From CAZAQS01 sp964486825 (lineage in GTDB: Bacteria; Chloroflexota; Anaerolineae; Anaerolineales; UBA4823), in the NCBI GenBank assembly GCA_964486825.1, contig CAZAQS010000109.1, forward strand, positions 1 to 14,925: DNA of 14,925 nucleotides. Direction: 5' to 3'. Position 1 is the stretch's first letter; each line of letters starts with the position of its first letter. A program made the position numbers and the translations under genes. The notes beneath the pieces were generated by a model. That model did no database searches. It was not told where the DNA came from and was given only the letters and a program-made list of their open reading frames with translations. Positions 7,847 to 13,636 of the stretch are shown here, piece after piece.

Positions 7847-7855
7847 TGCTAGAAT
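7847..7855 (+). promoter_or_regulatory. Extended -10 promoter of the response regulator
   Basis: TGCTAGAAT gives an extended -10 TG followed by TAGAAT (5/6 match). No good -35 is seen at 16-18 nt, which extended -10 promoters can do without. Transcription would start near 7862, about 100 nt before the regulator ATG. The same TTTGCTAGAAT string recurs at 8521-8531. Confidence 0.5.
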
Positions 7856-7911
7856 CAAGATACATTTTGTAAGATTATGGTCGTTGGGTAAGTAAAGCTG
7901 GGAATACGAAA

Positions 7912-7940
7912 CGAAGGCCTACCAACAAAAATAGGCTTCG
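7912..7940 (+). promoter_or_regulatory. Hairpin in the response-regulator 5' leader
   Basis: CGAAG-g-CCTA (7912-7921) can pair with TAGGCTTCG (7932-7940), leaving one bulged G and a 10-nt loop rich in A. It ends 20 nt before the ATG and leaves the AGGGG ribosome-binding region free. It could stabilise the leader or bind a regulator; no known riboswitch is recognised. Confidence 0.35.
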
Positions 7941-7960
7941 CTGCCAGGGGAAATAAGGCT

Positions 7961-8404
7961 ATGTCCAACGGAGCAGTATTAATTGTCGATGATGAGGCAA
8001 ATTTAAGATCCACCATGGCTGCCATTTTAGAGCGGGCAGGTTATTCTGTGGGCACAGCCCCTGGCGTCCAGGAAGCCATGCAGTGCCTGAGGGAACAGCC
8101 GTACGACCTGGTTTTCCTAGACTTGCGCATGCCAGACATCGACGGTATGGAGGCTCTTCCCCAGATCCACAGCCACTGGCCTGACTTGCCAATCTTGATC
8201 CTTACCGCCGTAATTTCACTGGATAAAGCATCTCAGGCCTTGGAATTAGGCGCCCGAGGCTACCTGTTGAAACCGGTCGATCCAGCCCAAATCTTAAAGA
8301 GGGTTGCCGGTATCATCGAGGAACAACGCTACAATAAACTTTGCCGGGAAATTTCCCAGGAAATCCAAGAATTATTCATGCAGATGAAGCATATCGAGAG
8401 CTGA
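7961..8404 (+). CDS. Single-domain response regulator (CheY-like receiver)
   Basis: The protein is a phosphoacceptor with no attached output domain, so it would act by protein-protein contact. The 147 residues contain one receiver domain: acidic pair Asp10-Asp11, phosphorylation site Asp54 in FLDLRMPD, Thr82 in LTA, and Lys104 in LLKPVD. All key residues are present. A short helical tail (about 115-147, EEQRYNKLCREISQEIQEL) may mediate dimerisation or partner binding. The start is ATG, with AGGGG about 11 nt upstream. The gene is divergent from kaiC, which suggests but does not prove a functional link with the Kai proteins. No histidine kinase is in the window. It is followed by a strong GC-rich hairpin. 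Confidence 0.93.
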   Translation: MSNGAVLIVDDEANLRSTMAAILERAGYSVGTAPGVQEAMQCLREQPYDLVFLDLRMPDIDGMEALPQIHSHWPDLPILILTAVISLDKASQALELGARGYLLKPVDPAQILKRVAGIIEEQRYNKLCREISQEIQELFMQMKHIES

Positions 8405-8417
8405 AACCTTCAGTTCA

Positions 8418-8450
8418 TCCGGCCCGGTCAAAGGGGAAGACCGGGCCGGA
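8418..8450 (+). terminator. GC-rich hairpin after the response regulator
   Basis: TCCGGCCCGGTC (8418-8429) and GACCGGGCCGGA (8439-8450) form a perfect 12-bp stem with a 9-nt loop, starting 14 nt after the stop codon. The U-tract is weak (GGATTTAC), so it could act as a terminator or as an mRNA 3'-end stabiliser. Confidence 0.6.
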
Positions 8451-8501
8451 GGATTTACAACAGAAAATTGAAACACCCTCAACAACTTCCAATAAACCTT
8501 T

Positions 8502-8531
8502 ATGGCACAGGCCACGGATATTTGCTAGAAT
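8502..8531 (+). promoter_or_regulatory. Extended -10 promoter for the candidate ncRNA
   Basis: TGCTAGAAT (8523-8531) contains TG plus TAGAAT. ATGGCA (8502-8507) lies 18 nt upstream as a 4/6 -35 match. A start near 8538 would place the folded RNA within the first 200 nt of the transcript. The motif is identical to that before the response regulator. Confidence 0.5.
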
Positions 8532-8537
8532 GAAATT

Positions 8538-8731
8538 ACGAGCCATTGGTAACAACGCATGTCAGCGAAGGGGAAGCAACTTCAAGGGGGAGAGAAGACG
8601 TGTGAGGCCAATGGAGGGAACCCAGTAGCTTTGTGAAGGGTTTTCCCCTTCGGGGGATGAGAACGTTCACCTTTGCAAAGCTACTGGTTTTTCCAAGTTG
8701 CCCTCCACAGACCTCACACTCCCAGTAGCTG
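8538..8731 (+). ncRNA. Structured non-coding RNA candidate, family unknown
   Basis: The core (8600-8719) folds into one long rod. An outer stem pairs GTGTGAGG (8600-8607) with CCTCACAC (8712-8719). After a 4x4 internal loop, TGGAGGG (8612-8618) pairs with CCCTCCA (8701-8707). After an asymmetric bubble (3 nt against 13 nt), a perfect 12-bp stem pairs 8622-8633 with 8676-8687. The tip is CCCC-TTCG-GGGG (8645-8656), a UUCG tetraloop, flanked by GTTT/GAAC. CCCAGTAGCT occurs twice, exactly 100 nt apart (8621-8630 and 8721-8730). The second copy could displace the first in pairing with AGCTACTGG (8679-8687). The rod-with-bubble shape and size recall 6S RNA, but no sequence signature of 6S, SRP, tmRNA or RNase P RNA is seen. 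The transcript ends are inferred. Confidence 0.6.
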
Positions 8732-8804
8732 AATAGTGTACACGGTTGGCATTAAGTACCGGTAATAGGGTAGTTTTCAAACAAACCTTACCAAAATTTA
8801 TCCG

Positions 8805-8824
8805 CCAGTTTTAACTGGTAATAT
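8805..8824 (+). promoter_or_regulatory. Extended -10 promoter with overlapping dyad
   Basis: TGGTAATAT (8816-8824) is an extended -10 with TAATAT (5/6 match). It is overlapped by the inverted repeat CCAGTT-TT-AACTGG (8805-8818). Transcription would start near 8831, giving a leader of about 14 nt before the ATG at 8845. The overlap of dyad and promoter suggests repression. Confidence 0.4.
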
Positions 8825-8844
8825 TTCACTCCTTAGGTAAACCG

Positions 8845-9153
8845 ATGGATGATCCTCTTTCATCTCTAGGATTAACTGCTGTTACCCTGTACCAGGTGCA
8901 TACGAAGGCGATTGATGTTTTGATCAAACGCCCGTACAAGAAAACCCTCACCTACCAGCACATCTCGCTTGCTTCCTACGGGCGTTTAGAGAGCCTGGCG
9001 CGTTCGGGTTCTGCCGAGATCGTTCAGGTGCCCAATACCGGTCAAGAGGCCTACTTCCTTTTCTACTGGCAGAAGCGCTATCCCCTTCAGTCTAGATACC
9101 AATCCATGCAAAACCTGGCCCGGGATCGACCTCCTGACCAGTTTACAGGCTGA
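8845..9153 (+). CDS. Small protein of unknown function
   Basis: I do not recognise this 102-residue protein. It is soluble, with no signal peptide or membrane segment, and rather basic (KRPYKKTLTY, WQKRYPLQSRYQ). It has aromatic residues in a strand-like stretch (EAYFLFYWQKRYP) near the C-terminus. The ATG is preceded by TTAGG at a reasonable distance and by a plausible extended -10 promoter with an operator-like dyad. Codon choice looks like that of the neighbours. It stands alone between the ncRNA candidate and the convergent nitroreductase, so context says little about function. A false gene is possible. Confidence 0.55.
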   Translation: MDDPLSSLGLTAVTLYQVHTKAIDVLIKRPYKKTLTYQHISLASYGRLESLARSGSAEIVQVPNTGQEAYFLFYWQKRYPLQSRYQSMQNLARDRPPDQFTG

Positions 9154-9217
9154 GCTAGTTTTGCCATTTCCTGTTCAAGAATCGCCTTTTCAATACAGTC
9201 TGCTGCTTTCGTTCCCA

Positions 9218-9787
9218 TCAATCCAGGATTAGCGCATCCAGGTCACGCTTCGGCACATGGTGCACGCCCTGCTCGTCCCGCCAGTACCGGATATCCCCAT
9301 CCTCCCCCACTGCCTCAAGCACGACTTTTTCCACCGGGACGCCCAAAGCGACCACCAGCAGGATCTCGAAATACTCCGGGATGCCCAGGTCCGCGGCCAG
9401 CTCGGCGCGCTTGATCGAGGCAAGGATGCACCCGCCCAGGCCTCGCTCAACAGCCCCCAGCAGCATGCTTTGCGCCGCGATGCCCGGGTCCACCCCAAAC
9501 TCCGGCTTTATCCGGGTATCACCCAGGATGACGATATAAGCCGCTGGGCGCTCTCCTTCCTGCGGGCCGGGCCAATCCTTCAGGTAGCCAGCCCATGCCA
9601 GGCGCATGAAGATCAAGGCGTTTCTCTCCGTTTCGTTTGAAAGCAGGTACTTCAAAGGTTGGGCGTTTGCCCCTGAAGGGGACAGGCGTGCCAGGTCGAC
9701 CAGCTCACGCAGCGTCTCCCGCTTCACACTGGCCGATTGGTCGAAGCGCCGGTAGCTACGGTTCTTCAAGATGATATCCCTGATCAA
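9218..9787 (-). CDS. Nitroreductase-family FMN oxidoreductase
   Basis: This is an FMN-dependent NAD(P)H oxidoreductase of the nitroreductase fold; the physiological substrate is unknown. The 189 residues show the family marks: the N-terminal FMN phosphate-binding RSYRRF (10-15), SPSGANAQP (37-44), the GVDPGIAAQSMLLGAVERGLGGC helix (about 98-120), and ALGVPVE near 147-153. The C-terminus (DGDIRYWRDEQGVHHVPKR) resembles a subgroup of short nitroreductases. The start is TTG at 9787-9785. It is supported by AAGGAGG 6 nt upstream, and the family motif begins about ten residues later. It lies 17 nt after agmatinase on the same strand, so the two genes are almost certainly co-transcribed. Confidence 0.88.
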   Translation of the reverse strand: MIRDIILKNRSYRRFDQSASVKRETLRELVDLARLSPSGANAQPLKYLLSNETERNALIFMRLAWAGYLKDWPGPQEGERPAAYIVILGDTRIKPEFGVDPGIAAQSMLLGAVERGLGGCILASIKRAELAADLGIPEYFEILLVVALGVPVEKVVLEAVGEDGDIRYWRDEQGVHHVPKRDLDALILD

Positions 9788-9804
9788 GGTGATCCTCCTT
9801 ATTT

Positions 9805-10659
9805 TTATGCATGCATTCCTGGGTCAACCAGCATCTTTGCTGCCAGTTCCTTAACCAGCTTGGCAGCCAGCATGGCAGTGGTACTCCCCAGGTCACGGAA
9901 GGGATTGTACTCGACTACATCAGCGCCAATCAGCTTTACCTTTAAGCGGTGCATTAAATTAATTGCCTGGCGTGGTGTCAGCCCGCCCGGCTCCTGGTGA
10001 GAGATACCCGGAGCGAAAGCCGGGTCGAAGGCGTCCAGGTCGCAAGAAATATACACCGGACCATTGAACTTGAGATCCAGATCATCGCTCCAACGGCGCA
10101 TCTCCACCATCTCTACGCCGTACTTGTGGGCTTGCTCGCGCTGGTGCCCATTGGCAGTCCGTATGCCGATCTGCACCAGCCGGTCAGCCAGGCCGGCCTC
10201 CATGATGCGGGCGAAGGGGCTGGCGTGTGAGTATCGGCTGCCCTCGAACTCATCGTAAAGGTCCGGGTGCGCATCGAACTGGATAACGCTCAAGCGCGGG
10301 TAGATCTCCCGTAGAGCACGGAGGATGGGGAAGGTTATGGAATGGTCGCCGCCTAGGCTCAGCGGGCGCAATCCTTGCCCTACCAGCAGCCTGATTGCGC
10401 CGCTGATCTCCTCCCGAACATCTTGCGCTTGAATCAAATCCAGGTCCCCTGCCTCGTATAGATGTCCTGCGCTCAGGTCTACTCCGCTCTCCGACCACAT
10501 ATGGCTGACTTCAGAGAAAAGCGCCGCACGGATGGCAGGCGGTGCGCTGGAAGGGCCTCGGAAGAAGGAGGACGCCGCATCGTATGGAAACCCAATCAAG
10601 CCAATCGCCCCGCGCGCAGATTCCAACCTGGTCTTCAGCTCCGGAAGTGTTTGTCCCAT
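9805..10659 (-). CDS. speB: Agmatinase / ureohydrolase
   Basis: This enzyme probably hydrolyses agmatine to putrescine and urea in polyamine synthesis, using two Mn2+ ions. All metal ligands are visible in the 284 residues: GGDHS with His106, DAHPDLYD with Asp129, His131 and Asp133, and CDLDAFDP with Asp207 and Asp209. The EPGGLTP loop (223-229) and GADVVEYNP (246-253) are also family marks. The stretch DEFEGSRYSHASPF after the second motif resembles agmatinases more than arginases, but formimidoylglutamase or guanidinobutyrase activity cannot be excluded. The ATG start has only a weak ribosome-binding site. It begins 16 nt after the stop of the upstream secreted protein, so coupling to that gene is likely. 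Confidence 0.9.
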   Translation of the reverse strand: MGQTLPELKTRLESARGAIGLIGFPYDAASSFFRGPSSAPPAIRAALFSEVSHMWSESGVDLSAGHLYEAGDLDLIQAQDVREEISGAIRLLVGQGLRPLSLGGDHSITFPILRALREIYPRLSVIQFDAHPDLYDEFEGSRYSHASPFARIMEAGLADRLVQIGIRTANGHQREQAHKYGVEMVEMRRWSDDLDLKFNGPVYISCDLDAFDPAFAPGISHQEPGGLTPRQAINLMHRLKVKLIGADVVEYNPFRDLGSTTAMLAAKLVKELAAKMLVDPGMHA

Positions 10660-10675
10660 GAGGTTAAATTTACCA

Positions 10676-12157
10676 CTATTGCTCGCTCTCTACAACAGCC
10701 AGGAAAGCTGCATGTACGGGTTGGGTTGTAACGGCCATATTCCTCAAGATCGACCATGAATCCAGGAAGGTGTTCAATGGACGGGTGATCACGCTGCCCC
10801 CGTTGAGCAGGATCACCTCGCTGGGCGTATAGCCGATCACCAGTACGGTATGCTCGTAGCGTGAGACTACAGAGAGATGCCCATCTTGAGAGGTGTAGTA
10901 CACCGGGTATGCTCCGGATACCAGGTTTGCAGCTCCCACGATCCATACCTCCACCGGACGGCCGGCAGCGATCTCCGCTCGGACCGCGTCCCAGGACAGT
11001 TTTTTATGCGCGTAAGCTGGCAGGCCCAGGTCGCGCAGTACCCCTGCCACCGGCTCGGCGTGCACGCCGTACGGGTTGGGTGGGATCTGGCCCCAGCTTC
11101 CATACACGCTGCCGACAAATCCCGCATCCGGGTTATCAGACTTGGGCAGGCGGTTGAAGAAATCATATTCTCCGATACGGACACCAAAATAGCCCGCCCA
11201 ATCTACCGCCGAGCGTGACTCGCAGGACAGCGGCATGGATTGGTTCTGCCCGGAAATATTATAGATCCTGGCGGTAGAGGGTAACGATACGGGTTGCGGC
11301 TCTGGCTTTGGTCCGGGTAGCGAAGGCGATACGCTGACCTCCATGCACCAGTTCACCAGCTTACCGGTGTCGAATTGCGAGTGGTCCGCCACGCTCAACG
11401 TCCATGTTCCCGCCAGGAGCTGGCCTCGCAAGGTTTCTAAAGCTTGCTCTGGTTTGTAGGAGCCGGCAATTGCCGGAACAGTGCTGGCGCATTTGCCTTC
11501 CACAGCCTGGGAGGCCTGGTCGTCCAGGATGGTGATCAGGTTATCTCCCGAGCAGCCGGCCGTACTGGCAGGCCATCCAGGCCGGTCCACCAGGCGTACG
11601 CTCGAGCCGCTCTCCCGGTGATACAGGTCTACAACCAGATCCCCAGTCCAGGCATGCTCGACATTCAGGTAGACGTCGATATCGTGGATAAAGCGCTGGT
11701 CCTGGCTCAAAATATGATCTCGTGCGCCATTTGGATCGTTGTCAGGGATATTCAGGCTGCTGCCCAGGCTGCTGCAGACCAGGTAAGTTTCTGGCGCCAC
11801 CTCTTCTGGCGGGTGGCGGTTGTCGATCACAGGCAGGTAGATTTCCGTCCAGGCCGGCGTTTCTTGAAAGATTGGGGCTTCTTCATCCTCCGGCGCAGGC
11901 GTAGGGCTGGGCGCAGCTGGTGCCTCTTCGAGTGCATCTGTCAGCGCATCCGTGGGGGTAGCAATTGTCTCCGATTCAGCCGGTGAGCTGGTTTCCAAAA
12001 TACCCACCTGACCAACCGCCGGGCCGGGTAAACCAAGCACCAATGCCAGCCAGATCGCCAGAGTTGCCAGGGCAGTTAAGCTAGTCAGGGCCTTGCGGCC
12101 CATGCCAGAAAATTGGGGTAATTCCGGATTGGATAGATATCGGCGGGTAGATCGCAT
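10676..12157 (-). CDS. Secreted or anchored protein with P-domain and C39-like peptidase domain
   Basis: The 493-residue protein begins with a basic stretch and a hydrophobic segment (about 22-44, with AVGQ near 47-50 as a possible cleavage site). It is exported or membrane-anchored. A Pro/Ala/Glu/Thr-rich linker follows (about 55-100). Residues about 125-277 resemble the proprotein-convertase P domain: NIPDNDPNGARDHIL, HAWTGDLVVDLYH, and LLAGTWTLSVADHS with LVNWCMEV. Residues about 297-478 resemble the C39-like peptidase fold, with Cys312 in LSCESR, His436 in YEHTVLVIGY and Asn452 in LLNGG as the likely triad. P domains normally follow subtilisin-type domains, so this pairing is notable. ATG at 12157 is supported by AGGAGG 7 nt upstream. 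It heads the operon with agmatinase. Its substrate is unknown. Confidence 0.78.
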   Translation of the reverse strand: MRSTRRYLSNPELPQFSGMGRKALTSLTALATLAIWLALVLGLPGPAVGQVGILETSSPAESETIATPTDALTDALEEAPAAPSPTPAPEDEEAPIFQETPAWTEIYLPVIDNRHPPEEVAPETYLVCSSLGSSLNIPDNDPNGARDHILSQDQRFIHDIDVYLNVEHAWTGDLVVDLYHRESGSSVRLVDRPGWPASTAGCSGDNLITILDDQASQAVEGKCASTVPAIAGSYKPEQALETLRGQLLAGTWTLSVADHSQFDTGKLVNWCMEVSVSPSLPGPKPEPQPVSLPSTARIYNISGQNQSMPLSCESRSAVDWAGYFGVRIGEYDFFNRLPKSDNPDAGFVGSVYGSWGQIPPNPYGVHAEPVAGVLRDLGLPAYAHKKLSWDAVRAEIAAGRPVEVWIVGAANLVSGAYPVYYTSQDGHLSVVSRYEHTVLVIGYTPSEVILLNGGSVITRPLNTFLDSWSILRNMAVTTQPVHAAFLAVVESEQ

Positions 12158-12348
12158 AGGTTTTCCTCCTGTTCACCGGTAATTTCGGCAGGGATTTGGA
12201 TGCGCGGCAACCTACCCCTGCTATGCATGATGCGTACCAGCACTACTGACGATAAATTGTCTACAAATGTTTCAATCAATAAACCTGGGAACTAATTCAG
12301 ATAACAAACGTCTTAATTGTAAATCTAATCTCAAAAGGATACAAGGAA
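12158..12348. promoter_or_regulatory. Divergent intergenic region
   Basis: This 191-bp region must hold the promoters of the secreted P-domain protein (minus) and the lipoprotein (plus). The ribosome-binding sites of both genes are clear (AGGAGG near 12165-12170, AAGGATACAAGG near 12336-12347). I see no convincing -35/-10 pair on either strand. Confidence 0.3.
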
Positions 12349-12804
12349 ATGATAAACAAAATCCAACGCTTTGGAATCACTTCCATTTTTCTGCTCAGCC
12401 TGGCTCAGGCAGCCTGCACTCCCACAACCCCAGCCTCATCCCCCACAACCGGGGCTTTCGGCTATCAGGAACTCGTTGATGCTTTACAAGGAGCTGGCGC
12501 AACCGTCGAGCCTGCGGGAGAGCTTGAACAAGATTTCTTTCCAGTCGGTGCTCGTGTAATCCGGGTCAATGGACAGGACCTCCAGGTCTTCGAGTTCTCT
12601 TCGTCCGGTGATATGGAAGCCGCCCGGGCCACCATCAGTGGGAATGGCTATATCATTGGCGCCATGTCAATCGACTGGATAAGCGTCCCGTACTTCTTCA
12701 GCCGCGACCGCCTGATCGTCCTGTACGTTGGGACAGATGAAGGCGTCCTGGAGCTGCTCACGCAGGTCTTGGGCCCGGCCTTCACCGGACCCGCGAGTAG
12801 TTAG
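12349..12804 (+). CDS. Small lipoprotein of unknown function
   Basis: The 151-residue protein starts with a short basic region, a hydrophobic core (residues 8-19) and LAQAAC, so Cys23 is the likely lipidation site. The lipobox -3 residue is Gln, which is atypical. A Pro/Thr/Ser-rich spacer (24-34) precedes a folded domain of about 115 residues: YQELVDALQGAGATVEP, ARVIRVNGQDLQVFEF, then an Ala-rich helix, and RDRLIVLYVGTDEGVLELL. I know similar small lipoproteins from Chloroflexota as uncharacterised proteins; the function is unknown. It would sit on the outer face of the cytoplasmic membrane. The AAGG ribosome-binding region lies just upstream and a near-ideal terminator starts 35 nt after the stop, so the gene is probably monocistronic. 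Confidence 0.82.
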   Translation: MINKIQRFGITSIFLLSLAQAACTPTTPASSPTTGAFGYQELVDALQGAGATVEPAGELEQDFFPVGARVIRVNGQDLQVFEFSSSGDMEAARATISGNGYIIGAMSIDWISVPYFFSRDRLIVLYVGTDEGVLELLTQVLGPAFTGPASS

Positions 12805-12838
12805 GCGGGATCGATAGGTTTGGATCTTCTTCAAACCC

Positions 12839-12880
12839 ACATAAAAAAAACAGGCGCCCAACCGCCTGTTTTTTTTATGT
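12839..12880 (+). terminator. Rho-independent terminator, symmetric
   Basis: An 18-bp perfect stem (12839-12856 with 12863-12880) has GC-rich CAGGCG/CGCCTG at the loop end and eight A and eight T residues at the base. The loop is CCCAAC. It follows the lipoprotein stop by 35 nt and could act in both directions. Confidence 0.92.
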
Positions 12881-13129
12881 CTCGTGATATTGCCTCTACC
12901 CAGCAGGCATTTGCCATCAATATTTTGGAGCGCCGGTGCGAGGTCGTCGATGTGTTCTGTGATGTGTCGACCCATATTGTTGGCAGCGATATGACGCACC
13001 AGCGCCCCTGTATTGCAGGGCGGAGTTCCAGGATGACCTACCCCCAGCCGCGAGTAGAGTGATCTAGATGTTAGCGGCGATGTGCGGCGATGTCAGGCTG
13101 TGTAGGCCAGGTCCCCCAGAAGGATGCGC
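12881..13129. other. Gene-poor region, left part
   Basis: No convincing gene. A frame is open on the minus strand between about 13060 and 12880 and reads protein-like (LVRHIAANNMGRH, EHIDDLAPALQNIDGK). It continues through the terminator stem, so any gene here is decayed or spurious. CCCTG-tattg-CAGGG (13007-13021) is a small hairpin. GCGGCGATGT is repeated exactly in tandem at 13074-13093. Confidence 0.3.
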
Positions 13130-13194
13130 CCAGGTGACCGTCACTTCAAGTGTTGCATTGTTAGGTTCGGAGTGTCGAAGTGACGGTCACCTGG
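13130..13194. repeat. 18-bp perfect inverted repeat with self-palindromic arms
   Basis: CCAGGTGACCGTCACTTC (13130-13147) and GAAGTGACGGTCACCTGG (13177-13194) are exact reverse complements, separated by 29 nt. Each arm contains the dyad GTGAC-C/G-GTCAC, so four half-sites are present. There is no T-run, so it is a poor terminator. It could be a paired operator, a recombination site or a relic of a mobile element. Confidence 0.7.
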
Positions 13195-13460
13195 AAACAC
13201 CTTGCGCGCCCGGAACAAGTACAGCTCGCCTGCTTGCGATCTGCACGATCCTTGTAACACCAATGGGCTTCTCAGGGTTCAGGATGAAGCGTCGATTTGC
13301 CTGACGTCTTGGTTTAGGAATGTACAAGTGAATTCTATCACGTCGGCCTGAGTCTCAAATGAGAAAACACCCCAACGTTTTTGTTAAGTAAGCCGGATAT
13401 GCTGCCTCTCCACCTGCTTTGCACTTCGAAGGAAGACCCAATCCTTTCTAAAATCTTGCA

Positions 13461-13520
13461 CATCGTCAATTCTCCTACTTGTTATAGATTTACTTGATCT
13501 AAATCACCTGATTGACGATG
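13461..13520. repeat. Nested inverted repeats
   Basis: CATCGTCAAT (13461-13470) and ATTGACGATG (13511-13520) form a 10-bp perfect inverted repeat. The 40-nt spacer contains a second dyad, GATTTA/TAAATC, near 13487-13505. The surrounding 13195-13567 has no gene I can support. Function is unknown; an operator or structured RNA element is possible. Confidence 0.45.
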
Positions 13521-13567
13521 AAAGCCCCAGAAAGTTCGATATTTTTTGTATCAATAGTTCGAATATT

Positions 13568-13606
13568 AAGGTAGTAGCCCATCCTGCTGAGATGGGCTAC
13601 TACCTT
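13568..13606 (-). terminator. Hairpin terminator after the sugar dehydrogenase
   Basis: AAGGTAGTAGCCCATC (13568-13583) and GATGGGCTACTACCTT (13591-13606) form a perfect 16-bp stem with a 7-nt loop, 30 nt downstream of the minus-strand stop at 13637. There is no long U-tract on the minus side (CTTAATATTC), so its efficiency is uncertain. Confidence 0.7.
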
Positions 13607-13636
13607 GTTAGCTCTTATTCAGTTCGAAGTACCCAT

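Noticed and set aside
8503..8525. Sigma54 promoter (TGGCAC with TTGC)
   Set aside because: The GG and GC elements are about 20 nt apart, not the roughly 10 nt required.
8645..8656. Simple terminator at the UUCG hairpin
   Set aside because: It is the tip of a larger fold with flanking complementary arms and is not followed by a U-tract.
8600..8719. SRP RNA, tmRNA or RNase P RNA
   Set aside because: The conserved cores of these RNAs are absent and the size and fold do not fit SRP apical or RNase P features.
11444..11986. Plus-strand open frame of 180 codons
   Set aside because: Antisense to the P-domain/C39 protein; no recognisable motifs or ribosome-binding site.
13155..13170. Integron attC site (GTTAGGT core-like heptamer)
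   Set aside because: No matching inverse core at the expected position, no integrase and no cassette.
13068..13304. Plus-strand frame of 78 codons
   Set aside because: It contains the 18-bp inverted repeat and a tandem repeat, has no ribosome-binding site and no protein-like pattern.
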